NCBI RefSeq assembly: GCF_003387355.1
Contig: NZ_QUNH01000002.1
Coordinates: forward strand, 661,606-725,605
Direction: 5' to 3'
Source of the DNA: Winogradskyella sediminis
GTDB lineage: Bacteria; Bacteroidota; Bacteroidia; Flavobacteriales; Flavobacteriaceae
Length of the DNA stretch: 64,000 nt
Part shown: positions 18,347 to 26,971 of the stretch, in pieces
How positions within the stretch are numbered: the first letter of the stretch is position 1
Layout of the letters: each line of letters opens with the position of its first letter
The notes under the pieces: model-generated
The model's database searches: none
What the model saw: only the letters and a program-made list of their open reading frames with translations
What the model was told of the DNA's origin: nothing
Position numbers and translations under genes: made by a program

Positions 18347-18628
18347 TTATTCCTTCAAATCTTGTCTTCCAACTATTGTCATTATTTCAACAATATTTTC
18401 ATTGACTTTATAGAAAATACTATCAACTTCACAGACATAACGTCTGTATCCTTTTTTTATATAGTCAACAGATTCAAAGGAAAAAGGACGTTCAGCAATA
18501 ATATCAAAATATCCAAAAAAAGACTCAAAATATTTGTCCGCTAGGGTCATTCCAAATTTTTTAACTACGTAATGGTGAAACCGAATCATGTCATTTTTCG
18601 CTTCATTTGTTAGTTTGTATTTAGCCAT
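18347..18628 (-). CDS. parE: RelE/ParE family toxin of a type II toxin-antitoxin pair
   Basis: This 93-aa protein has the RelE/ParE fold pattern: KYKLTNEAKNDM at the start, FHHYVVKKFGMTLADKYFESF, RPFSFESVD, GYRRYVCEVDSIFYKV and a final IVEIMTIVGRQD. ParE-type toxins inhibit gyrase and RelE-type toxins cleave mRNA; the gene order (antitoxin first) and the ParD-like partner favour ParE. The start overlaps the antitoxin stop by 8 bp. Confidence 0.88.
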   Translation of the reverse strand: MAKYKLTNEAKNDMIRFHHYVVKKFGMTLADKYFESFFGYFDIIAERPFSFESVDYIKKGYRRYVCEVDSIFYKVNENIVEIMTIVGRQDLKE

Positions 18629-18860
18629 TTAGCAAAGACTTCGATTGAGCTAAAATACTTTCTTTACTGTCATTCGTAAATCCACTGTTTTCAGCTTTTT
18701 CGATTTTAGCTCGAATCCAGTCAATTTGAACTTGCTGTTTTCTTGCTTGTCTAATTAAATCGTTCACTAATTCGCTTTTGCTAGTATATTCTTTATTGTC
18801 CACTTGGGCTTTTAACCACTCATCGTTTGGTTTTGTAAAAGATATACTTTGTCTTGACAT
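18621..18860 (-). CDS. parD: ParD family antitoxin
   Basis: This 79-aa protein begins SRQSISFTKPNDEWLKAQV and continues with YTSKSELVNDLIRQARKQQ, the ribbon-helix-helix DNA-binding segment of ParD antitoxins. The C-terminal part is a polar tail of the kind that wraps the toxin. It precedes parE with an 8-bp overlap, so the two are translationally coupled. ParD proteins usually autorepress their own operon. Toxin-antitoxin pairs are common cargo in cassette arrays. Confidence 0.88.
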   Translation of the reverse strand: MSRQSISFTKPNDEWLKAQVDNKEYTSKSELVNDLIRQARKQQVQIDWIRAKIEKAENSGFTNDSKESILAQSKSLLNG

Positions 18861-18914
18861 AATTTAATTATTTGATGTAAATATACACCAAAAACGAATC
18901 ATTTAAAAATTGTG

Positions 18915-19047
18915 GCTAACGTGTTTGTATAAGATTAGTTGCGCGTTTTAAGCACTAAAGTTAGCAAATAAATCACAGATAGAAAGTCCGCGAGGACTTT
19001 CGTAAATAGGCTAAAACCAGCAATTAATTTTATACGTTGTTGGCAAC
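18915..19047 (-). repeat. Copy A of the cassette-associated element (attC-like), best preserved
   Basis: The element is about 133 bp. Its outer arms are imperfectly complementary: GCTAACGTG...GTATAAGATTAGTTGC on the left against GCAATTAATTTTATACG...GTTGGC on the right. A perfect internal 8-bp hairpin sits at 18982-18989 with 18994-19001, with a GCGA loop. The right end is GTTGGCAAC (19039-19047). It lies directly 3' of the coiled-coil lipoprotein gene in the minus-strand reading. The architecture (single-strand-foldable, 3' of each gene) is like an integron attC, but the core sites deviate from consensus. Confidence 0.65.
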
Positions 19048-19057
19048 TGGCTTTATT

Positions 19058-19840
19058 CTAAAATGCTCCTAAATACCAAAGTCCATTTCGCTTAATCATT
19101 TTCATTTTCTCAAGTCGATTTGCACTTGGTCCAAATGCGAATTCAACTTCCGCTTTATCTCCATTAATTTTGGCTTTTCCTATTACTCGACCATTTTCAA
19201 ATTCCCTCTTTAAATCCGCTTGTTGCTTTTCCATTAGCATTTCTGCATAACAAATTTGATTAACGTCAGAATCATTTTCTCCATAAGGGTCGCATAAATT
19301 TCTAAAATTTGAAAAATCTCCTTTTTTAGCAGACTCAAAAATGTATTTCATAACACTTGCTGGGGCTTTTTGGAAATCAAATGTTTTATGATATTCCAAT
19401 TGAGCAATTTCATTTTTTATTTTTTCTCCATAGTCACGAATTTCACGAAGTTGAGTTCTCGCTTCTTGAAGTTGTTTCTCTTTAGTTGAAGAAGAACGTC
19501 CAATTTTGAATTGATTTATTTCTCTAATGTTCTGTTCAGCCTTTTCGATTGCTTGAGGTAATTTTTGAAGCATTAAATTCAATTCGGTAATTTTTTTTCT
19601 TTTACCAACGTTAACTTTTTGTTCGTGAATTTTGTTTAATTCCGCTTTTTGTTTTTTAACCTTATTTTCCTCTTCTTTTTTCGTTTTTTCTGCTAATTCA
19701 AGTTTCGTTTTTTCTGCTAATTCAAGTTTGGTTTTTTCTAACTCAATTTTGGCTTTTTCTAATTCTATTTCCTCTTTACTTTTTCCACAAGAGATTAAAA
19801 TCAGAAGTGTAAATAAAACGAAAATGTAATTTTTAATCAT
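19058..19840 (-). CDS. Coiled-coil lipoprotein with DUF4878-like C-terminal domain
   Basis: This 260-aa protein has a lipoprotein signal (MIKNYIFVLFTLLILISCGK, Cys at residue 18). Residues 22-140 are highly charged and predicted coiled coil, with the octapeptide KTKLELAE present twice in tandem. The C-terminal 75 residues (VIGKAKINGDKAEVEFAFG ... RNGLWYLGAF) resemble DUF4878 domains, whose NTF2-like fold has no fixed function. The gene is the first unit of the accessory islet in the minus-strand reading. GTTGCCAAC lies 40 bp upstream and GTTGGCAAC 11 bp downstream. Confidence 0.78.
   Translation of the reverse strand: MIKNYIFVLFTLLILISCGKSKEEIELEKAKIELEKTKLELAEKTKLELAEKTKKEEENKVKKQKAELNKIHEQKVNVGKRKKITELNLMLQKLPQAIEKAEQNIREINQFKIGRSSSTKEKQLQEARTQLREIRDYGEKIKNEIAQLEYHKTFDFQKAPASVMKYIFESAKKGDFSNFRNLCDPYGENDSDVNQICYAEMLMEKQQADLKREFENGRVIGKAKINGDKAEVEFAFGPSANRLEKMKMIKRNGLWYLGAF
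19682..19729. repeat. Two perfect 24-bp direct repeats inside the coiled-coil gene
   Basis: Bases 19682-19705 and 19706-19729 are identical. Two diverged relatives follow at 19730-19750 and 19751-19770. The unit encodes one KTKLELAE step, so changes in copy number stay in frame. Confidence 0.9.
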
Positions 19841-19949
19841 ATTTTTAATTTTTAGTTAAGGTTTTTTTTTTTTCAGCTTGTTGCCAACTAGTTATATCCA
19901 AATAAATATTAATTGAATCCCATTATATTCTAGGGATAAGTGCACTTTT

Positions 19950-20315
19950 TTAAGCTTGTATGCGTGCTTTTAGAGCGATACTTAGCTGCTTTCCAAAAAC
20001 AGCTGCAATTCCTGCTGCTAAACCACCAATAATTCCAGTAACTAACATCAAAACATAAGGATTTCCTCCTATAGGTAAGAGAATAGCTATACGTTTGGCT
20101 AAAATAAAGTCGTTCCCGCTGCTTAAGAAATAACTTAACACAAACCAAAGCAATAGAATGGCTAAAAATGGAACTAAAAATACCGCTACCTTTCTTAAAG
20201 GTATAAATAATGCCGTAGCTAACGAGGCTGTCATTATAGACCACCATGGTAGAAATAAGGATAACACGTAAGCTAATACAATAGTGATTATGAAATTGAT
20301 AATATTTTTACTCAT
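19950..20315 (-). CDS. Small polytopic membrane protein, 121 aa
   Basis: Hydrophobic segments at about residues 5-23, 27-44, 46-66 and 86-110 suggest four membrane spans, with a basic end (KARIQA). I do not recognise a named family. The start overlaps the stop of the penicillin acylase gene by 8 bp on the same strand, so it is co-translated with it and may be functionally tied to that enzyme. Another frame here is open but lacks coherent features. Confidence 0.7.
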   Translation of the reverse strand: MSKNIINFIITIVLAYVLSLFLPWWSIMTASLATALFIPLRKVAVFLVPFLAILLLWFVLSYFLSSGNDFILAKRIAILLPIGGNPYVLMLVTGIIGGLAAGIAAVFGKQLSIALKARIQA

Positions 20316-22725
20316 CAGTTGTTGGTGTTAAAGTTTGTGTGCTAATAATAGCATCAGTTGCTGTAGAAGATTGTAGAAAATTTAAACTGTGATACTTTCC
20401 AGCTGCCCAATCGTCTATAAAATTATCGTAATATTTACTACCAGGATTTCCAGATTGACCTCCAGGATATATGCCCAAGCCTGTTGGAGGTGAGGTCATT
20501 TCCACAATCATTCTCCAAGATGGTCCATGGTCTTCTGAGGTGGCATTGACAATGCTTCGGTCTCCTCCAATGGGAATATCAAAAACAGAAAACGCAGGTA
20601 AACCTTGTAATAAATGATCGGCATGCGTGGCTTTGTAGCGAAGCCAAGTGTAATCTCCTTTTTCGGTTTTAATCTCTTTAAGTCGTATAGCGGCTTCTTT
20701 AAAAGCTATTAAAAACAAATCTTTAGCGGTTTCTTTTTCTGGTGTGTCTACAATATCCATAAAGGCATCATCTCCTTTATTTTTTAATAAATAGATGGTT
20801 TGGTAGGTATATGGTTTTTCTAAAACAGTGTCGTCTACATCAAATTCATCCCAAACTAAATCATACAGTTTTCCAAACCATTGTCTAAAAATACTAGGGC
20901 CAACTTCGTTAATATCATTGTTAAATGACCAATCTTTAATCTCATTATAGATCGCCTTTTCATCAGGAGTAAGGTTAGAGCGATCCATGTGTTCTAACAT
21001 ATATGGTACTATTTCTGCGGCTTTTAGGTTGTAATTATTATTGTGTAAATCCTTAAAATCTTGAACATCAAATGTTTTTTTAGCATTAAAGAATGCATTA
21101 ATGACGCGATTTCTATAGGTTTCATAACCATCATTAAATACGTAATACGGATATTTTTCATCAACTGGATGCTGATTTGCAGAACTTACAAAACCGCGTT
21201 CTGGATTCTTTGTGTGTGCATTAAATTCTTGCGGAATAAAACTTTGCCAATCGTTTTCAGATTTACTACCATCCATAATAAATTTGCCTTGTCCTTCCCA
21301 TTTATTAGGAAGCAACCCTTGTATCCATAATGCAATATCCCCTTCCGTAGAAGCAAACACAAAGTTTTGTGCAGGTGCTACCCAATTTTTTAGAGCCTTT
21401 GAATAATCATTGTAATTTTTGGCTTTATTGAGTTCCGTAAACGTTTTTTGCCCATTGCCAGGAATATGCCCTGTCCAGCGCATAGCATAGCCAGCTAACG
21501 CTTCGTCAGATTTAAAATTCTTATCATAGACAACAGGACCATGGTGTGTGTAGCGTACAGAATCTTTGTATGTTGGTTTTCCTTTTATTTTAATCTCTTC
21601 AACTCTTACGGAAACATCTTTCCATTTATCATCTAGTTTATACTGCGTTCGGTCGTCGTTAAATTCAATTTTATACCAATCTATAACGTCTCTGGTGGCA
21701 TTGGTTTCTCCCCAAGCAATATATTGATTAAAACCCGAAATCACAGCTAGTGCTCCTGGTAACGTGGCACCGAAGGCATTGTGATCTGGTGTGCTTAATT
21801 GCATTACAAACCAAATCGAAGGAAGGTTTAACCCTAAATGCGGATCATTAGCTAAAATTGGATATCCTGTAGCCGATTTGTCAGCAGAAATAGCCCAATT
21901 ATTACTTCCGTTATCAGGATTTGGTTGGTCTATAATTTCGGAAATGGAATCTAAAACAGGGTCGCTGTGAGGTGATGGTGTTTGTGGAACATCAATAAAA
22001 CTCCAATCCGTTTCTTTTGAAATCACAGGATCTGTTATATCAAAAAAATCAGGAAACAGTAAATCGAAGCGTTCTTTTCCAAACAAACGTAAAGCGTTAG
22101 TGTTTGCCATATCTTCGTCTCCACCAGCCAACATTTTGGTCATATACATTAATAATAGTGCTGTTTTTTTAGGAGTCCATGCTTCAGGTTGGTAATCGAG
22201 TAATTTATATTCAACCGGTAAATCTTTAGGGTCTAATTGATCAATGTAACTGTTTACACCATCTGCATAAGCTTGTACCAAAGCCATTGTGGTTTTGTCC
22301 TCAGCCATTTTTTTTAATGTTTGTTCGGCTCCGTAACCCATACCACGTCTGCGTTCTTGTCGGTCGTAATTTAGCGCTGCATCGCCAATAATTTCAGATA
22401 AACGACCAGAAGCAGCAAAGGTTTGAAACTCCATTTGCCATAACCTGTGTTTTGCGGTAATATAACCTTGAGCTCTGTACAAATCGACGTCGTTTTGTGC
22501 AAATACATGCGGAATTAATTGGGCATCATAATGTACCGTAACTTCATCTTGTAACTCAGGTATCGAGATAGATCCAGAGATGGATTCGTCGGTTTCATTC
22601 TGCCAGACTCCAGTATATGGATTTAAGAATTTGCCAATAGGAGGAATGGATCCGAACTTCGAGTTTAGCGCAAAGAAAATGGCTATCGTCAGCACGAAGG
22701 AAAGAATGAGTTTAGAATAGTTCAT
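20308..22725 (-). CDS. Penicillin acylase family protein (Ntn hydrolase, S45)
   Basis: This 805-aa protein has an N-terminal signal or anchor segment (about 5-22). The alpha-chain part contains RLWQMEFQTFAASGRLSE and the beta-chain starts at the expected autocleavage site in DNGSNNWAIS, making Ser274 the likely N-terminal nucleophile. DPHLGLNLPSIW and the GGQSGNPGSKYYDNFIDDW end are also typical of family S45. Members hydrolyse amide bonds, including penicillins and acyl-homoserine lactones; the natural substrate here is unknown. The protein should be periplasmic. A small membrane protein gene is coupled downstream. Confidence 0.92.
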   Translation of the reverse strand: MNYSKLILSFVLTIAIFFALNSKFGSIPPIGKFLNPYTGVWQNETDESISGSISIPELQDEVTVHYDAQLIPHVFAQNDVDLYRAQGYITAKHRLWQMEFQTFAASGRLSEIIGDAALNYDRQERRRGMGYGAEQTLKKMAEDKTTMALVQAYADGVNSYIDQLDPKDLPVEYKLLDYQPEAWTPKKTALLLMYMTKMLAGGDEDMANTNALRLFGKERFDLLFPDFFDITDPVISKETDWSFIDVPQTPSPHSDPVLDSISEIIDQPNPDNGSNNWAISADKSATGYPILANDPHLGLNLPSIWFVMQLSTPDHNAFGATLPGALAVISGFNQYIAWGETNATRDVIDWYKIEFNDDRTQYKLDDKWKDVSVRVEEIKIKGKPTYKDSVRYTHHGPVVYDKNFKSDEALAGYAMRWTGHIPGNGQKTFTELNKAKNYNDYSKALKNWVAPAQNFVFASTEGDIALWIQGLLPNKWEGQGKFIMDGSKSENDWQSFIPQEFNAHTKNPERGFVSSANQHPVDEKYPYYVFNDGYETYRNRVINAFFNAKKTFDVQDFKDLHNNNYNLKAAEIVPYMLEHMDRSNLTPDEKAIYNEIKDWSFNNDINEVGPSIFRQWFGKLYDLVWDEFDVDDTVLEKPYTYQTIYLLKNKGDDAFMDIVDTPEKETAKDLFLIAFKEAAIRLKEIKTEKGDYTWLRYKATHADHLLQGLPAFSVFDIPIGGDRSIVNATSEDHGPSWRMIVEMTSPPTGLGIYPGGQSGNPGSKYYDNFIDDWAAGKYHSLNFLQSSTATDAIISTQTLTPTTDE

Positions 22726-22947
22726 GAAATTAGTTTATAGAGAATTTAAAAATAGGAAAATTATTGTTAAAGTCAATTACTATAGCATGAATTATAACAG
22801 CGAATTTCTAATAAATAGAGTTGAATGTATTTTGGTTTTATGACGCTAAGAGCTCCTCATTACAAAACATATTAAGGTTATGGAACCAAGGACTAAAAGT
22901 GAGTGTTGAGAATGGAATATATAAAAGCTAATAATAAGGCGCTAGTT

Positions 22948-23244
22948 TTAACGCAGTACTAGTTTTTTTACGATTTCCTTCCGCAGAGATTCGTTAAGCA
23001 TCTTAATGATTTTTTCGGTGCCGTAACTCAATTCTTCACGGAGTACACTAGAGCTAAGCTGTACATAAAGTGTATCGTGTTTTAACTCAATGGCGGTTGT
23101 GTAATTATTAACACCATTGCCCATAAGATTTGCCCAAGCTTCACGAACATCGACCTTATCTAAACCCGATTGTAAGTTGTTGGTTTGTACAAATTCTTTT
23201 AAAATATCTTGTATCGGTTGGTTGTCGTTATTTCGTTTTGCCAT
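22948..23244 (-). CDS. DUF721 domain-containing protein
   Basis: This 98-aa protein has the DUF721 pattern (VREAWANLMGNGVNNYTTAIELK, then TLYVQLSSSVLREELSYG and IIKMLNESLRKEIVKKLVLR). DUF721 proteins are small, often lie next to recF or DNA replication genes, and have been proposed to handle DnaA or nucleic acids. Here it is downstream of recF and a lipoprotein gene on the same strand, which agrees with that association. Confidence 0.87.
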   Translation of the reverse strand: MAKRNNDNQPIQDILKEFVQTNNLQSGLDKVDVREAWANLMGNGVNNYTTAIELKHDTLYVQLSSSVLREELSYGTEKIIKMLNESLRKEIVKKLVLR

Positions 23245-23296
23245 GGCTTATTGTCTTTTAAGAATTGTAGTTATTTTGATATTTAGATTGCCAAAA

Positions 23297-23716
23297 TTAC
23301 TCTAAATCTAGTTTTATCGGAGTGTAACGTTTATAAAGATACACATTTTCGCTGTCATTAATAAGTTTTAAATGGGTTGGTGTGGCTTCTAACACACGCT
23401 CAGACCACTTGGCATATGGAGTCGTATAATAGATCATTAGTTGGTTGGCTTCCATTTTTAATTGAATTGCCTCCACATCATCAGAGGTGTAATAGGTGTC
23501 ATTAAGGCCTGGTTTTAGCTTTTTTCTGAACCCTTTTAAGCTATCGTTAATACTGATATAGTCTATGGTTTCATTAAACTTATAAGCTTTGGTGCTACCA
23601 TCAGCCATAGTTACTTCATCAATTTCCCAATAGCCTTCTACATGTGCTATATAGGTTTCTGGATTGGTTGAACAGCTGCAAAGAAACAGGCAGAACAGCC
23701 AAAAATAATTTTTCAT
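23297..23716 (-). CDS. Small lipoprotein, conserved hypothetical
   Basis: This 139-aa protein has a lipobox (LFLCSCST, Cys at about residue 15). The mature part starts with [21 protein letters not shown], reminiscent of lipocalin-like lipoproteins of Bacteroidota, and has a beta-rich pattern. The ATG overlaps the recF stop by 4 bp, so it is coupled to recF although the two proteins act in different compartments. Function unknown. Confidence 0.75.
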   Translation of the reverse strand: MKNYFWLFCLFLCSCSTNPETYIAHVEGYWEIDEVTMADGSTKAYKFNETIDYISINDSLKGFRKKLKPGLNDTYYTSDDVEAIQLKMEANQLMIYYTTPYAKWSERVLEATPTHLKLINDSENVYLYKRYTPIKLDLE

Positions 23717-24792
23717 AATTTAAAAATTTTATACGATTGATGCGTTTGTTTTATGACATCTTCAGTGCGTTCGGCATGCGTATCGCTAATAAAAATTTGT
23801 CCAAAATGCTCATCATCTACTAAATTGATAATTTGTGCCACACGGTTTTCATCTAATTTGTCAAAGATATCATCTAATAAGAGTATAGGCGACACTCCAC
23901 TTTGCTGCTTAATAAAATCGAATTGTGCCAACTTTAAGGCAATTAAAAATGATTTTTGTTGCCCTTGACTTCCAAATTTTTTAATAGGAAAGTCATCAAT
24001 AAGAAACACCAAATCATCTTTGTGGGTTCCAACACTAGTATATTGTAAGGCTTTATCCTTATTAATGGTTTTGTTTAAGAGGTCTAATAATTTATTTTCA
24101 AACAAATCACTTTTATACTTTAAATCTATGGCTTCTTTGCTTTGACTAATGGCTTCATACCGCGCTTTAAAAATAGGTATGAAGGTTTTTAAAAATCGAT
24201 CTCGTTTTGTAAAGATTTCAGTACCGTAGTTATGTAATTGTTCGTTGTATATAGAAAGCGTATCTGCATTAAAGGTATTATTTAGTGCAAAATATTTTAA
24301 TAATGCATTTCGCTGCGATAATACCTTATTATAATTTATGAGTTCTGATAAGTAGTTCTTATCACTCTGCGAAATCACACTATCTATAAATTTTCTTCTG
24401 GTGTCACTACCTTCAATAATGAGATCGCGATCTGCTGGCGAGATAATGACCAATGGAATAAACCCAATATGCTCGCTAAATTTTTCATATGCTTTGCCAT
24501 TTTTTTTGATGACTTTTTTCTGACCACGTTTTAAAGAGACTATAATTTTTTCCGATCGATCATTTTTAGTAAAATGACCATCAACTACAAAAAAACCTGC
24601 ATTATGATTGATGTTTTGAACTGCAATAGGATTAAAGTAACTTTTTCCGAACGCTAAATGATAAATGGCATCTAACGCATTTGTTTTTCCGATACCATTG
24701 GCGCCAACAAAACAATTGATTTTGACGTCGAAATCGAAAACCTGACTTTCAAAATTTTTATAATTAACTAAAGATAGTGTGTTTAGATTCAT
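23713..24792 (-). CDS. recF: DNA replication and repair protein RecF
   Basis: This 359-aa protein has Walker [16 protein letters not shown] (about 31-45), the RecF-specific [19 protein letters not shown], the signature [18 protein letters not shown] and Walker [15 protein letters not shown]. RecF binds DNA at gaps and helps RecOR load RecA. The gene is first in a minus-strand series recF-lipoprotein-DUF721. It is divergent from the TPR gene at 24933. No dnaA or dnaN is nearby, unlike in many other phyla. Confidence 0.95.
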   Translation of the reverse strand: MNLNTLSLVNYKNFESQVFDFDVKINCFVGANGIGKTNALDAIYHLAFGKSYFNPIAVQNINHNAGFFVVDGHFTKNDRSEKIIVSLKRGQKKVIKKNGKAYEKFSEHIGFIPLVIISPADRDLIIEGSDTRRKFIDSVISQSDKNYLSELINYNKVLSQRNALLKYFALNNTFNADTLSIYNEQLHNYGTEIFTKRDRFLKTFIPIFKARYEAISQSKEAIDLKYKSDLFENKLLDLLNKTINKDKALQYTSVGTHKDDLVFLIDDFPIKKFGSQGQQKSFLIALKLAQFDFIKQQSGVSPILLLDDIFDKLDENRVAQIINLVDDEHFGQIFISDTHAERTEDVIKQTHQSYKIFKL

Positions 24793-24902
24793 GAAAAGAT
24801 AACGTTATGCCTAATTTTACTGATGTAACAACGCATTTTGAGCTTGTAATTAATAATTCAAAAATAACAAATAAATAGGCTTTTAAATCCCAATAAAAAT
24901 TT

Positions 24903-24910
24903 TATTTTTG
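24903..24910 (+). promoter_or_regulatory. Bacteroidota -7 box (TATTTTTG) for the TPR-ribH transcript
   Basis: TATTTTTG fits TAnnTTTG exactly and lies 22 bp upstream of the TPR gene ATG. A -33 TTG is not obvious at the usual distance. Confidence 0.5.
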
Positions 24911-24932
24911 CGGACGCACAAAATGACAATTT

Positions 24933-25697
24933 ATGGCAACGTATAAGAAAAGAGGCTACAAACCGAAGGCAGTTAAAGAGAAGGAAGAGGTTTTTGAAGA
25001 AGAATCAACAACAGCAGAAGTGTTTAACACTTTAGATGAAGGTGCTTCAAGAACAGAAGAATGGGCTGTTAAAAATCAAAAATATATTCTAGGTATCGTC
25101 GGAGCCGTAGCTTTAGTGGTACTCGCAGTTTTAGGTTACAATAATTTAGTAGCCGAGCCACAACAAAAGGAGGCTATGAACGAAATGTATACTGCTAAAA
25201 AGTATTTTGATGATGCTGTAATTGGTGTGTCTTCAGACTCTCTTTATAGAATGTCTTTAGAAGGTGGTGAAGGTAAATACGGTATGCTAGATATTATAAA
25301 TGAATATAGCGGAACACCTGCAGCCAATTTAGCTAACTATTATGCTGGTATGGCTTATTTAAACTTAAAAGATTATCAAAATGCAGTAGAGCATTTAGGG
25401 AATTTTTCTAGTGAAGATAAGATGTTAAACCCAATCGCTAAAGGCGGAATTGGTGATGCATTTGTGCAGTTAAATCAAAAATCGGATGCTTTAGGATATT
25501 ACGAACAAGCATTTAAAGCTAATGTTAATGATTTTACAACTCCATTATACTTAATGAAAGCTGCTCGTGTGGCTATCGATTTGGGTGAAAACACTAAAGC
25601 TTTAGAGTATTTAAAGCGTATAAAAAATGAGTTTTCTGCTTCAACTGAAGCAAAAACGGCAGATGTGTTAATAGGAAAAGTAGAAGCAAGCTTATAG
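24933..25697 (+). CDS. TPR membrane protein (YfgM/PpiD-partner-like)
   Basis: This 254-aa protein has a charged cytoplasmic N-terminus, one membrane span at about residues 49-69 (YILGIVGAVALVVLAVLG) and periplasmic tetratricopeptide repeats (ANLANYYAGMAYLNLKDYQNAVEHL, then IAKGGIGDAFVQLNQKSDALGYYEQAFK, and ALEYLKRIKNEF). The architecture matches E. coli YfgM, a Sec-associated chaperone partner, but homology beyond architecture is not shown. The stop is 3 bp before ribH, so they form an operon. Confidence 0.82.
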   Translation: MATYKKRGYKPKAVKEKEEVFEEESTTAEVFNTLDEGASRTEEWAVKNQKYILGIVGAVALVVLAVLGYNNLVAEPQQKEAMNEMYTAKKYFDDAVIGVSSDSLYRMSLEGGEGKYGMLDIINEYSGTPAANLANYYAGMAYLNLKDYQNAVEHLGNFSSEDKMLNPIAKGGIGDAFVQLNQKSDALGYYEQAFKANVNDFTTPLYLMKAARVAIDLGENTKALEYLKRIKNEFSASTEAKTADVLIGKVEASL

Positions 25698-25700
25698 TGT

Positions 25701-26207
25701 ATGGCTACTGTAAATCATAATTTATCGGCTTACGATAAAACAACAATCCCAAACGCGAAAGATTTTCGGTTTGGGATTGTTGTTTCAGAATGGAATGACA
25801 AAATTACCGAAGGCTTATGGCAAGGAGCATTCGATGCGCTTCTAGATTGTGGAGCTGTAAAAGAAAATATTGTACGCTGGAATGTGCCTGGTGCTTTTGA
25901 ATTGACCTATGGAGCATCAAGAATGAGCAAAAGTATTTATGCAGGCTCTGGGATGTTAGATGCTATTATTGTGATTGGTTGTGTGATTCAAGGAGAAACA
26001 AAACATTTCGATTTTGTTTGCGAAGGTGTTACTCAGGGCATTAAAGATCTTAATGTAAAAGGCGATATTCCTGTTATTTTCTGTGTTCTTACCGATAATA
26101 CCGAGCAACAGTCTATTGACCGCTCTGGAGGAATCCATGGCAATAAAGGTACAGAAGCCGCAATTGCTGCTATAAAAATGGCCGCTTTACGTAAGGAAAC
26201 TTTATAA
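25701..26207 (+). CDS. ribH: 6,7-dimethyl-8-ribityllumazine synthase
   Basis: This 168-aa protein has the lumazine synthase motifs: FGIVVSEWNDKITEGLWQGA, NVPGAFELTYGA, IVIGCVIQGETKHFDFVC and SGGIHGNKGTEAAIAAI. It condenses 5-amino-6-ribitylamino-uracil with 3,4-dihydroxy-2-butanone 4-phosphate in the penultimate step of riboflavin synthesis and assembles into pentamers or 60-mers. No other rib gene is in the window. The ATG is 3 bp after the TPR gene stop. Confidence 0.95.
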   Translation: MATVNHNLSAYDKTTIPNAKDFRFGIVVSEWNDKITEGLWQGAFDALLDCGAVKENIVRWNVPGAFELTYGASRMSKSIYAGSGMLDAIIVIGCVIQGETKHFDFVCEGVTQGIKDLNVKGDIPVIFCVLTDNTEQQSIDRSGGIHGNKGTEAAIAAIKMAALRKETL

Positions 26208-26463
26208 GTTTTTGCCATTTTGTTAACTTTTAAACTATCGCGCTTGTTGTTCATTGGTTTTGTGTAGGCCATGGCAATAACACTTTAAGGTTTTTGTAAA
26301 ACGACGTTAATTTACAGTTTTAGTAATTATCAGAATTACTTCTGCCAACCGTCTGCAGCTAACTATGGCATTCTTTTTGTTAATAATTTTAAGGAATCCT
26401 TAAGCATTAGTTCCTTGTATTTTCAGTACTTTTGAGATTAATCAAGTTTAATTAGAGAGTCAC

Positions 26464-26679
26464 TTGTTTCAGCAAAGAAAAAATAAACGTTTTTCATATA
26501 AGCCACGCTTTCAGGATTCCGAAGAAAAAGAGTCGAAGGACGACTTTGAGACGAAATGGAATGAGATTAAAAGCAATGGTAAAAAACGTGGAAGTATTTT
26601 AACATCGCTTCCTGCTTTAATAATCATGTTAGTTTCGCTTTTTGTTTTAATTTATATCCTCAACGGATATATAAAATAA
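26464..26679 (+). CDS. Small single-span membrane protein with TTG start, 71 aa
   Basis: The frame can only start at the TTG at 26464: the next in-frame codons upstream are CAC, AGT, GAG and TTA, then a stop at 26449. The product begins FQQRKNKRFSYKPRFQD, is charged up to about residue 45, and ends in one membrane span (LPALIIMLVSLFVLIYIL). Its N-terminal basic motif (KNKRFSYKPRF) recurs in the next gene (KKNRKYSYKPRF), so the two are paralogues or share a binding partner. Function unknown. Confidence 0.75.
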   Translation: MFQQRKNKRFSYKPRFQDSEEKESKDDFETKWNEIKSNGKKRGSILTSLPALIIMLVSLFVLIYILNGYIK

Positions 26680-26686
26680 GGAAATT

Positions 26687-26971
26687 ATGGGATTAATGAA
26701 AATGAAGAAGAATCGAAAGTACAGTTATAAACCTCGCTTTTATAAAGGTGAAGGGAGTCCTTTTGAGCTTAAACATAAATTTGATGAACACCGAACAACA
26801 GTGTCTCCTGCCAAAGGAATAAAAGGTAAAATAGATGCCGCAGTTAATGACTATAGGCATAATCCAGATGAAAACGTTAATAAACGGGTAATCATTATAG
26901 TTGCGATTTTATTATTGTTGTTTTTATTTATTATTGGTTTCGACCTATCTATTTTTCTTCCAAAAAGCTAA
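26687..26971 (+). CDS. Small single-span membrane protein upstream of mutL, 94 aa
   Basis: The N-terminus is very basic and carries the SYKPRF motif shared with the preceding gene, followed by YKGEGSPFELKHKFDEHRTT. One C-terminal membrane span (VIIIVAILLLLFLFIIGFDL) is followed by SIFLPKS. The stop overlaps the mutL start by one base (TAATG). The nearby ribH should not be used to name it, since nothing in the sequence links it to riboflavin. Function unknown. Confidence 0.78.
   Translation: MGLMKMKKNRKYSYKPRFYKGEGSPFELKHKFDEHRTTVSPAKGIKGKIDAAVNDYRHNPDENVNKRVIIIVAILLLLFLFIIGFDLSIFLPKS

Noticed and set aside
19930-20247. Alternative 105-codon frame over the small membrane protein
   Set aside because: It is rich in Ser, Cys and Tyr without coherent structure, while the overlapping frame encodes a normal polytopic protein coupled to the acylase gene.
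26687-26971. Reading the small protein as a riboflavin synthase subunit because of ribH nearby
   Set aside because: The sequence is a basic segment plus one membrane span and has no riboflavin enzyme feature.
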